Origin: Lichina pygmaea
Taxonomy: Eukaryota; Ascomycota; Lichinomycetes; Lichinales; Lichinaceae
Direction of reading: 5' to 3'
Length of the DNA: 64,000 nt
NCBI GenBank assembly: GCA_963422465.1
Contig: OY730171.1
Span: 2,790,001 to 2,854,000, forward strand
In this document: positions 45,874-56,160 of the stretch, piece after piece
Numbering within the stretch: position 1 is the stretch's first letter
Layout: each line of letters opens with the position of its first letter
Notes under the pieces: generated by a model
What the model was told of the DNA's origin: nothing
What the model saw: only the letters and a program-made list of their open reading frames with translations
The model's database searches: none
Translations under genes and position numbers: made by a program

Positions 45874-48800
45874 ATGGACCGGAGAGCTTTCAAGGTAGTG
45901 CTCTCCTCCGGTATGGACGAGCCATCACTTCTCTCGGCGGACTCTGGATTGAGTCACGATCAGGATGCTCTCAACAAGGGCCATCCCTCAGGTGTCGCGG
46001 GCAACCCTACGATTCCGCCACCTGATATGGATCATAGCCTGGCTACCTCGCTGAAGACTGGATCTAACATCCTGGCGCAGCCGGAACATACGGAGTCACA
46101 ACAAGTCTTGGAAGGGTCCAGACTTGAGGGCCGCATGGCCGGCAAAGGGAAACGAAAAGCCGAGCCGGTGAAGACGAAACGTAAGGAGAAGCCATTGCGG
46201 CTCCTAGATCTACCCCACGATGTATTGAGAGAGATCGTCAAGCAGGTACGTTGCGGCAGCTGAGCGGCGAGAAACGACGCGTTTCCACGGTATTGTTTAC
46301 TTACGGCGATAACGTCTCTACAGGTCACGCATACCAATGACTTGACGTCGCTTGCGCTTACCCACTCGACCTTGCATAGTCTCGCCATACCGCACATCTA
46401 CTCGCGTTTTGACATTGTGTGGCCCGATGCCCACTCCACCGAGGACCAGAGCACCGGCGTCGACGCGCTTACGTACGGTCTGGCGACGCTGGTCATGGGG
46501 GATGAGGTCTTTCGGAGGAGCGCTTCGGCCGCCTATGCCGATCGCCGAACCCCAGGGTCGCACCGCTGCTGTCAATGCGGTGCATGGCCCAGTGGACGAG
46601 ATGGCTCGCTGGACGAGGCGACCGGTACGAGCCTATCGGACCGCCGGATCAGCTGGCGCCGAGGGAACTGGTATGCCCGGTATACGCGCAAGTTTTCCGT
46701 TGGGAACGGCCCGTCCGACCTCGTGGCCGAATACCTCGTGTCGAAGGAGAGGGGAAAGATGCTTGGCACGCTCGTCGCCTTGGCCGTGGCTCGAATGCCC
46801 AATCTGGAGACGTTTGTCTGGGACATGCCGTCGGGCGTCCTGCGCGACGTCTGGCTCGCTCTCGCGTCGCTAGGCGATCGGCCGGACGGCGTTGGCTGCC
46901 GCTTGAAGCAGGTGTGGGTGCGGTGGCATGACAACTCTCAGCACGGCTTCGGCGATGGCAACGTGGGCGCGAACGCCGCCTCGGCGTCGACCCAGAACCC
47001 GAACCCGCAGGAGGTGATCGTGATCTTGCCGAGCAACCACAACCACGTGCTGTCGTCGCTGTCTCATCAGCCGGGTCCGGCCGCGGCGTCGGCGCACGTA
47101 GCCTCCCGCGTCGAGCGCCCGACCTTCTCCTTGCTGCCGCCGCTGGAGAGCTTGACCGTGCTAGACATCGACGAGCAGGCGTACCTGGACGAGATGAGTC
47201 TCCTGATCGGGAAGTCTCAGGCCCGCCTCCGCGAGCTCAGGGTCGGCGTCGGCGCTCGAGCGGCCGGACGGGACTGGGTCGGGTGCTCGGACGACGAGGA
47301 ACTGGTTCAGATTGACCAGGGCGCGAGTTGGTTCAGCACGGGCGGTGTCGGAGCGAGGAGGCTCGGCGGAATCTTGGGAGTGCTCGTGGGCAGGGTGTAC
47401 GATCTTCGCAAGAAGAGGCTGAGGTCCAAGGGAACGTCGAAGGCCACAGCCGCAGGCGACGATGGTAAGCCCACCGCGAGCTCGACGGCGCTTGCTGGGC
47501 CTTCCAATGCGGCTGCTTCGGCTGCTGCGACGGTCACGACGGGGTCGACACCTCATGCGCTGACGGCAGCGGCAACCGCTTCCGGGGCTGGCGGTCCGGA
47601 CGGTGTCAGCTCGAGCACAACCGAGCGAGCTCTTGGCGGGAACGACTTGAAATCGATTGATACGGGTCCGTCACGACCAAAGCCGGACCACAAGCTCAAG
47701 CTCGAGCTGCTCGAGCTGGAGAGGGTGCCGCTGTCCGTGCACGCCCTCCTCAAGGCCTTTGATTGGAGCAACATGACCACTCTGACCATCCTCAATTGCG
47801 CGAACCACGAACAGCTATGGAAGACTTTGAGGCGTTGCTGCGGGCCCGTCAGTTCGACGTCGTCGTCGTCGTCTTCGTCGCTGTTCCCTAAGACGAGCTC
47901 TGCAAGCAAAATGGGGCACCGTGCCACGGGCACTGGCTACTCGACCGGCGCCAAGGTCCCGCATGACTACCCACTCAAACTCAAGTCGATCCACACCGAC
48001 ATGGTCTCGCGCTCGCTCGTGGCCTTCCTTCAAGAGACCCTCGCCCCGAACAGCCTCGAGGTTCTGCTGCTGCAGGAGGGGTCGTCATATTCGTCGTCGG
48101 TCACGATCGATTCGATCTACCGCGGGCCGCTGCGAAGACACCGAAAGAGCCTCAAGAAGCTCATGGTCGATAGCAGCGACCGGGCACTGAGCGGCGTCAC
48201 GCTGTCTGGCCGTTTTGGGTGGAAAAAGTGGATGATGACCGATACGGTCCTCTCCTTCCTCGTGAGCGGCAAGATGACCTCTCTCCGTGAACTGGGCATG
48301 GCCATGGACTCCAAGGATTGGGTAAGCCTCGACACACGGCAACTGTTACCGGTTCCCTTACTCCGTGACTGACGTATAGCAAACTTGGCAGCACTACCTC
48401 CTGCAACGTCTACCGTGCGTGCCTCACCTGCGGTCGCTCTACATCACGAACCTCGCCGAGGGCGGCTCGCCGAACGCGCTGGACCCGCGCGAGCTGGCGT
48501 TGCAAGTTGTAGATATCGTGACCTTGCGACCTGAGATCGAGCTCTGCTACCTGGCCATCTTGCACAAGTGCTTCGAAGTCTTCGAGGGCAAGTCGTCGGA
48601 CGATTCGCCGTCGTCATCGTCCGCACCGGCCGCCACCGCTGTCGGCCCGACCCCTGGTGCAGGGACCACGGCCGATACTGAAATCAGCGAGCCGGACGAT
48701 GATGACGACGAGGACATGATCGACGCGGACGAAGACGACGATGACGACGACGACGACGACGACGGCGGCGCGACGGATGTCTCTCATGACGGCCACGACA

Positions 48801-48958
48801 ATGACTCGGACGGATCGTTCGAATCGCCGGTCGAGACGGACGACGATCTGGACTCGCAGATGTCCGACGCGAGCCCACGAGCAACCCTGCGGCTTCGGGA
48901 GATTCTCTTTTACGACGAGCGCGTCGCCATCTTCAAGGCCCGACACGGTCGGTTATGA
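45874..48958 (+). CDS. Large F-box protein
   Basis: Exons 45874-46245, 46324-48321 and 48380-48958 are all phase 0 and give 982 aa. The F-box is split by intron 1 at about 109-155: PLRLLDLPHDVLREIVKQ, then VTHTNDLTSLALTHSTLHSLAIPHIYSRF. Such proteins act as substrate receptors of SCF ubiquitin ligases. The body has leucine-rich segments (LESLTVLDIDEQAYLDEMSLL, MTTLTILNC, MTSLRELGMAM) that could be irregular leucine-rich repeats. A low-complexity Ala/Thr/Ser insert lies in the middle and an Asp-rich run near the C-terminus. A second ATG at 45913 is equally possible as start. The substrate is unknown. Confidence 0.87.
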
Positions 48959-50492
48959 TCCAGTCTTTCATTTCCCTCGCACCACCAGATGCTTTTTTGG
49001 ACGGCTCATTCTGGTTGATAATGGGGCTGGTATGCCTCGGGCGTCAATTCGGCGTCTAGCTATTCGAGCAGCAACGACAAGGTGGCCTTGAGCGATGGGC
49101 GTACCGAAAGGGAGTTGGGCTGCCGTGGCTGCTATACTCTTGGCGTTGGCTCCTTTACCTTGCTTCTGCTCCCCCACCCTTATCAGGAAAGAGAGAGAGA
49201 GAGAGGGAGAGGCAGATCTTTAATCCGGAGTCCCTATCTCACGTCGTTTGGGCGGTAGTCTCACTCGCTCCGATTCCTACACTGCGTACGTTACGTACAT
49301 ACGTGCGTAGCGGTTCTTCGCTAGTCATCCCAGGCAAATGCTCATATCTTCAGGGATAATCTGTACTGAGCTGCTGGTAGCCCTCCACCCCTTCCAGATC
49401 ATCTGAAGACATTTTATCAGTTTCTGAGTTTCAGCCTCGATCATCCATCTCCCCGAGAACATACCTGTAAGTGTGACATGGGGCTGTCCAGCTTCGAACC
49501 ACAACAGTACATAGACATCCGTACAGTATCTTCATAGTTATTCATACAGCTTATATCTAGGGGTGCCGGTGCTTGTTAGATGGTCCATAAGTATCTGCGC
49601 AACAAGCCCCTGTTGGACCTTGTACAAGGTGGTTTTGTTCCCTATAGTCAAGAGTTGGAGTTTTGGAACAGGATCAATGAAGTGAGTAAGTGTTCATCGG
49701 AGAATACCTCTTAGGACTAGCCCCAGCAATAGGGTCCTGGGCTCGAGGGGCACAGATATCGTTGATTAGCTAGCCTGTCCGAAGTAGATCATTTGTCTCG
49801 CGTGTCTTTGTCCCACTCCCCATTGTAGGCTTCTACATCGAACACTGAGCACACAGATGTTCTTCAATGAAAAGGTGTTCGTCATAAAACTTTGTCTATG
49901 AACTGCGAGAGCGCTGCGGTCCCAGGTCAGTCGCCACTCTACGGAGTACACGGGACCTAGGCTGCACTTCTCGAGAGTCCACATGGCAGTATAACGAATG
50001 AGAGGGGAGGAGGTCCTTCAGGCCTACCGTGCTGGTAGGTTTTTGCTAGAGACGAGGGTAGGATGTTGTCCGCGGGACCAATAGCTGAATGAAAGCAAGC
50101 GACTTCCTCCACTAAATTGCTGTGGACAGACAGACAAACTCCAGCTACCTGTCCGCGATGGAGCAGGCCTTTGTTTAGACTGCATGGCCTGGCTGGTGAC
50201 GAGTTTCCCCACCGTACCGGACTGAACATCAATAGAAGCCTATTGCTGTTCAGTCAATGTCAAAGATTCTGGAAACAGTCCCCACGTTAACTAAAAGAAA
50301 AGATGACTGGCTAGAAAAGCTATTTCTCTACAATCTCTGAGCTGTGATTACCCCCCCGGTACTGCTGTCATGTTATCAACTCAAGGCTGGCTACCATGCT
50401 CAACAAAGAAAGACTTGAACATCTCACCAAGGTAGCTATACTGAGCTCTCCACAAGCACCAGGACGAAGGTACAGAGATAGTGTTGAGCGGC

Positions 50493-50874
50493 CAGGCGAC
50501 TGGTCAGCGTGCGGCGTCGGCGTCGTACAGAAGAGGCTCCCAGCGTGTAAGACTCTCTTGATTCTCTGAGTGTCGTGATCTAGCAGTCTAATATACCGGT
50601 ACAGGAAAATTCTCTTCTTCTCTCACGTGACCTCATCTCTAGCAGCGAGCTGTTGGAGTTGAGCGATCTGCAACGTCATACCACGTGACATACAGAAGGA
50701 CGCTAACCCTAGATTGGGAAGAAGGGTTTTCTCATTTTTCATTGTAGACGAATGCTAGAGTACAGAATACAAGATTCTATTGTCCTCTAAGTGCCTCCTC
50801 ATTCTAAAGTGTCACCGACACCCGATTATCCCAACACGAGCGAGGACTGGTCTCTCCCACCCCCGGGTCAACAG
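50493..50874. repeat. Dispersed repeat, copy interrupted by a solo LTR
   Basis: This is homologous to 26254-26436 on both sides of the insertion at 50651-50836. Differences between copies are scattered substitutions plus short indels. Confidence 0.85.
50651..50836. mobile_element. 186-bp solo-LTR-like insertion
   Basis: The insert begins TGTTGG and ends CCAACA, the TG...CA pattern with short inverted ends typical of LTRs. It is flanked by a 5-bp direct repeat CGAGC (50646-50650 and 50837-50841), which is present once in the empty paralogous site at 26.4 kb. This is the expected footprint of LTR-LTR recombination after retrotransposon insertion. No internal coding region remains. Confidence 0.8.
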
Positions 50875-51133
50875 ATAGCCACACGCAATCAGAATTGCAT
50901 TCTATAATCTGACTTGGACTCGGATGACTTCACCAACCTCTCTCTACACCGCCGACAGCACGCAAGGTACAAGTACTACCTCGTACGGTACTCAGGAACA
51001 CAGTGACGTTACGCCAGGATGGGCATAGCTCTACCCGAACCTGCAGGCAGCTGGTCTCCTCCGAGACCCTGTTAAAGTCACTGGGAATCGCCGCGAACAG
51101 TACAGTCAGTTCTGCGTATTGCCGGACAAAGGA

Positions 51134-51161
51134 CTTACTACGTGTCGTACCACGTAGTAAG
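51134..51161. promoter_or_regulatory. Inverted repeat upstream of the P450
   Basis: CTTACTACGTG (51134-51144) and CACGTAGTAAG (51151-51161) are exactly complementary, with a six-base spacer. The site is about 330 nt upstream of the P450 start. A dimeric regulator site is possible but unproven. Confidence 0.4.
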
Positions 51162-51493
51162 AGGCTCTTATCCGTGTTTTCTCGGTATCTGTTGAAGCAG
51201 GACTCTGCCTCGACGAGCCAATCGTGCCAACCCATCCGTTATATTGGCAGTTGCTCCCGAACAGGCTACCGCATGGTCTTTTTCGGCAGGCAACCCATAG
51301 TCATGGTCTGGAACCCTGGGTTCACTTATTGGAAGTCATATCACGTGCATTAGCCAGCACGTCCGACGAACCATGCTGTTCCGTTGCGGACAACGGTTGG
51401 CATGCAGCTTTCCAGTGCTCGCTGCCGTCAGAATATATAGCCGCTCCGATCCCGGCCGGACAGGCATGTTCCGCTCTGGCGTTATCTGGCAGG

Positions 51494-53599
51494 ATGAGGA
51501 TGCTGGGCTACAGTGCCGTGGTAGCGGCTGGCGTCGCAAGCCACGCAGGCTATTTCCATCGCGGGGAGCATCACCTACACGGCATCAGGTACCTGCAGAT
51601 GCTGATCCTCGTGGGGCTGATCTCCACCGCCGTCTTGGTCAGGTTTGGTGAAAGGCCGCTCGGTCAGGCGTTCCTCGACGTGCTGGGCCTCGTCGTCTGC
51701 TACCTCGCTGGCCTTTACAGCAGCCTGTTGGCCTACCGCGTTTGGCTCAGCCCGCTGAATCGATTTCCTGGTCCGTACGGAGCCCGGGTCTCGAGTCTGT
51801 GGTTCTCGGCGCAGTTGGCCGAACACGATGCGTACAAGAAGCTGCTCAAGCTTCATCAGAGGTACGGAGAATTTCTGAGGATCGGGTCGAACGACCTATC
51901 CATCATCCATCCCAAGGCCGTCTCCGCCATCTACGGCGTCGGATCGCCCTGCAGAAAGGCCGTCTGGTACGAGCAGAACCGGCCCGTCATCTCGATGCAG
52001 ACGACGCGGGATCGCGTCATGCACGACAAGAGGCGGCGCATGTGGAGCGCTGCCTTCAGCGACAAGGCCCTCCGCGCCCACGAAGAGCGGATCAAGCCGT
52101 ACCAGGACCGACTGATGGCCGAGATTGCGGCCCGCGCCGAACACGGCGTCAACGTGGCCAAGTGGTTCAGTCTGTACAGCTTCGACGTCATGGGGGATCT
52201 CGCCTTCGGAGAGCCCTTTGGCGTGCTGGACTCGAACGGGCAGCATTGGGCCGTCAAGCTGTGGAGCGAGGCCTTCGAGCTGCTGTCGTACACCTTCCCG
52301 GCCTGGTTCTTCCGCATCCTCGTGTCAATGCCGATGGTGTCGAGCGACTGGTGGCGATTCCTCGAGTACTGCAATCGGAAGCTAGAGGAGAAATGGACGG
52401 TAAGAGCACACTGCGATCCTGTCCCGCCCCGTCAACTACAAGCCTGCGATCGAGGAGAATAGTGCGGATCCATCGCGGTGCTGAGTCCCGTGCCTGCGCG
52501 CCCCTCCAGACGAAAGCTTGCGGACCGGACATCATCTCCGTCCTTCTGGAGCCGTGGAGGGAGAAGAAACCGACGGGGCTCGAGATGGAGCTGCTAGAGG
52601 GCGACGCGCAACTGATTGTCGCGGCTGGAAGGTACTCCTCGTTCCTTGCCCCTCATGCTCCAATCGCATTCGATATTGTTCTTCATCGCTCGGACCCCGA
52701 ATCCTTCCTCACTGCTGACCGGAACGCCCGCGATGCAGCGACACCACGGCCACGTCGCTAACCTACACTCTCTATCAACTGGCTCGACACCCGGAACATA
52801 TCGCGAAGCTGCACGCCGAGATCAATAAGGGTGTGCGCTCCGCCGGAGCGGTCTCGGATCAGAGCCTAAAGCACCTGGGCCACCTCAACGGTGTGATCAA
52901 CGAGGCCCTGCGTCTACATCCGCCCCTGCCCTCGGCCTTGCAGCGCCTGACGCCGCCGGAAGGCCTTCAGATTGGTGACACGTATATCCCCGGGAACGTG
53001 ACAGTCTGGTGTCCTCAGTATGCCATTGGAAGGAGTATGTTTCTGTGTTGATCCAGCATGACTAGACCAGGGCGGCGGTAGCTTACAGAGCAACTCTCGC
53101 AGGCGAGAAAGTCTACACCGACGCGCACGCCTTCATCCCGGAGCGATGGTACTCTCGTCCGGACATGATCAAGGAGAATAGCGCCTTTGCGCCCTTTTCG
53201 ATTGGTACGTACGACGACGATTGATCAATCTACGGGACGGGCACTGCCAAAGCGCATCACTCTTCTCCCATCCGGCTTTCAAGCTTTTGTTGTGCTTGTG
53301 CTCGTGATAGATTTCGATTCTTGTCGTCCAGGTGCCCTCTTGACCTGTGATCTACTTCATCACGCACGCCCTACGGCGTCTTCACGACTGTCTAATTTTG
53401 CTGAGCCTCCGTCACAGGGCCCTACAACTGTATCGGGCGGTCTCTGGCGCTGATGAACATCCGCACCACTCTCGCCAGGCTCCTACTGAGCTTCGATTTC
53501 CACTTTGCACCAGGAGAGACCGGCGTCAGCGTCGAGAATGCCAAGGATCATTTTGCTTTGGTGCCTGAGGACCTTAGCTTGATCTTTGAAAGCCGTTGA
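51494..53599 (+). CDS. Cytochrome P450 monooxygenase
   Basis: This is a haem-thiolate monooxygenase, probably anchored in the ER. Exons are 51494-52399, 52510-52631, 52739-53034, 53103-53204 and 53418-53599, giving 535 aa with all phases consistent. The N-terminus has hydrophobic helices (LQMLILVGLISTAVLV; VCYLAGLYSSLLAY) then the Pro-rich hinge LNRFPGPYG. The I-helix motif AGSDTT lies at about 341-346 across intron 2. ExxR is in NEALRLHPP (near 398-401), PERW is in exon 4, and the haem loop FSIGPYNCIG has its ligand at Cys480. It resembles P450s from secondary-metabolite or detoxification groups, but no partner biosynthetic genes lie nearby. The substrate cannot be inferred. The ATG at 51494 fits just before the membrane anchor; the frame stays open further upstream. 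Confidence 0.96.
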
Positions 53600-54649
53600 T
53601 CACAGGTTTTGCGGGGGAGGGGGGGGGGGGGTGGAGGTGGGGGTGTGCGTGAAAAGGAGACATGTTAGAATCGTCGTCAGATGGAGACGAAGTAAGAGGA
53701 AGTCTGAACAGGTGGCACATCGGAACATGGGAGACTTGAGAGATTGGGAGTAAAATGGTCATGTCAGGATTTCCTTCTGAGGCCCTTGAGTGATAGAACG
53801 AAAGATTAGATTTCATCAGCTCAATTGGCTGGCAGGTACTCTCCCTCAGCCGATGAGATGTCCATCCGCTGGCTCTTATAGTACCTGGCCCCTGACCTTT
53901 CGGATATTGGCGAAGTAGGTAATTGGTGTACGGTACCGTACGTGGATGATCGCAGTCCGATATTGGTTGTTTCTTTTCAATAATATAAAGAGCCGTCTGG
54001 ATATCGGTTCGCCAAGAAGCAGGGGGAGCGAGATCAACCATCGCATTGATGATTCTATCTACCTACGAAAGAGCGCGACTATATAGACAGTCGCTCTACT
54101 CAGGCGTGGCCTGAATCTATCAAACAATGAAGAATCTAAAAACATCTAAAGGACCGAGAGGACAATAGGGGAACCTTCTAGGAGCTGCCTACTTCTGTAA
54201 CTCCCGTACATACCCGGAGCTTCCGGAAGTGCCTGTCCCCAAGGCCTCCTTGCCTCCTTTGTCGGGACGTCACTTCTTGATTCCTCCTCGGTTGACAATG
54301 GCTGTCTCTAGGTATGTCTGTCCGTGCATCCATATGTCTGAGCGTCCGTCCGTCCGTCTGGGAGTGTGTCTGTTCTTCCGTTGGTGTTTCGCACGTCGTG
54401 CCCTTTCTCATCGATAGTCGATTGCGCCAAGAGGGGGGGGGGGGGGGGAAAGGGAGATTCTGGTTGCCGGAAAAAGGAAGAACTGAAGTAGCTGAACTTC
54501 TGGTTATGACAGTAGTTGGACAAACTTGATGTGCGTGGATAGGGCCGCACTAGAGATGTTTGGAAAAAAAAATTGGTTGCTTGATTGCTTGCTGCACCAG
54601 CTTGCTGCCCATGGATAGTTCTCAAAATGAAAGAACTTCATCGATGTCA

Positions 54650-54719
54650 TTGTTGTTGCTGTTACTGTTGTTGTTGCTGTTGCTGTTGTTGTTGCTGTTG
54701 CTGTTGTTGTTGTTATTGT
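54650..54719. repeat. GTT/GCT trinucleotide microsatellite
   Basis: About 70 nt of alternating TTG and CTG units. It is not in a supported gene. Confidence 0.85.
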
Positions 54720-54759
54720 CATTATTGCCCATGTCAGCAATGTTGGATGTTGGACGTTG

Positions 54760-54905
54760 TCATGTTTGCTCTAAGCACCGTCATGTTTGCTCTTCCCCAA
54801 TGCAGTTAGGGCAGTCGCCGAAACTCTAGCTAGTTCTCTTCAACAACAACAACAAACAACATCATCGTCTTCTTCTGCCGTGCCTCCAGAATCGATCAAG
54901 CAACT
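54760..54905. repeat. Dispersed repeat with (CAA)n, copy 2
   Basis: This matches 35725-35885, including 'gtcatgtttgctctt', 'agtcgccgaaac', a shorter CAA run and 'gcctccagaatcgatcaa'. Confidence 0.8.
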
Positions 54906-55419
54906 GGCTTCTTCCATGTACTTTGTTGTTTGTTTCCTTCTTGTCTTTCAGACAATGGATGATCTTAGCTGGTTTTCCTATTTCATCATCAAGCTGATAG
55001 GTACTCGGGTGAGTAACAATGATGATGATGATCATGACAATGATGACTACAACAACTTGCATTTCTTGCACTTTTCAACTGTGACCACAAAAGCCTCACC
55101 TGTTGACTCTTGACAAGGGCCGCGACATACTTATACCACAGACAAGATAACATTACGTACAAGCAATGCACTTCTGGGGTTATCGAGCATGATGAGAGCC
55201 ACATCTTCACTACATTGTTATTCCGATACTCTGTAGTAGCAGTGGTACATACCAAGGAAATCATCTGTTCAAGAAAGCGCTGATGTTTCCTTCTATGTTG
55301 TCATCTTTCCTTCTTGGTAGGAGTGTCAAAGAGAGTGGGTCTATTGGAATTGTCTTCCCCCCTGCACAGAGACAGCTTGAAGGATTAACCCAGATGCTTC
55401 TGTTTCTCTTTGAGTGTGT

Positions 55420-56160
55420 TTGATTGATTGATTGATTGAATTCCTACACCATTCTAGTACTAGTAGAGATCTAGACTATGCTGGGTCAAGCTATAAGATC
55501 AGGTAAGGAAAACCTGGGGCCAGCCCAGGTGAGAAACCTCCCTCTGCAGTGCCAAGTCAGCACTTCCCTGCCGAGAGACAGTAAAACATGGAGGGTGGCT
55601 GGCTAGTAGCCAGCTGTCAGCTGCTCCTGGGCCCAGGAGAACTGGGGAAGGACACCGTGGTGAAGGATCCACGCTGTCAGGGCGGCAGCCGGCCGTGGCT
55701 GGGAGATGAGCACCTGGAAGTCAGTAGTGGATGCCGCGAGGTGCAGGCTTTGTCGTGCATGGTGAAGGTGTGGGCAGTCTAAAACCACATGTTTGGCAGT
55801 CTCCCACTGCCAGCCGCAGCCGCAGGCTGGCGTGGGGAAGCCGGGGACCTGCCGCTTGCAGAGAAATGCTGCCAGCCCTATCTTGCCTGTGCGAACCTGG
55901 GTTAAGATGCTGCTTTGGGCCTTCGAGAGGCCGGAGTGCAGACGGAGTGCCGACTGGTATGGCATCTTGTCCGGCTTCCAGTCATCTCCCCCCCCCGGGT
56001 CCGGGTCAAGCATCCGGGTTGAGGGTGGTGGGCCGCCGTGGAGCTGGTGCCAGTGTTCCCAGCACCATTGTTCTGCCAGTTGACATGCCTGCCACACTGG
56101 TCGTGAGGGGGTTTCTGTCTGTGGGCTGGCAAACCGGTGGTGGGGGGGGGGTCCGTCAGA
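55420..56160 (-). mobile_element. 3' part of a Tad-like LINE, copy 2 (pseudogene)
   Basis: On the minus strand, 56097-55603 reads a frame of 164 codons ending in a stop. It contains LTQVRTGKIGLAAFL and CGCGWQWETAKHVVLDCP, the C-terminal post-RNase H and CCHC-like region of fungal non-LTR retrotransposon ORF2 proteins. The 3' end is a (TCAA)n-like tail at 55420-55439, a typical LINE terminus. The reverse transcriptase domain is not recognisable upstream, so the copy is truncated or decayed. The homologous fragment at 36233-36585 supports a mobile family. Confidence 0.8.

Larger units (their letters stand above)
48959..51493. other. Repeat-bearing intergenic region upstream of the P450
   Basis: About 2.5 kb without supported genes. 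It holds a GA run near 49192-49210, TACG motifs near 49285-49308, the second copy of the dispersed repeat with its solo LTR, and an inverted repeat at 51134-51161. Confidence 0.55.

Noticed and set aside
54560-54829. Leu-rich frame over the GTT/GCT microsatellite, which looks like a membrane helix
   Set aside because: The hydrophobicity is a by-product of a trinucleotide repeat and there is no gene context.
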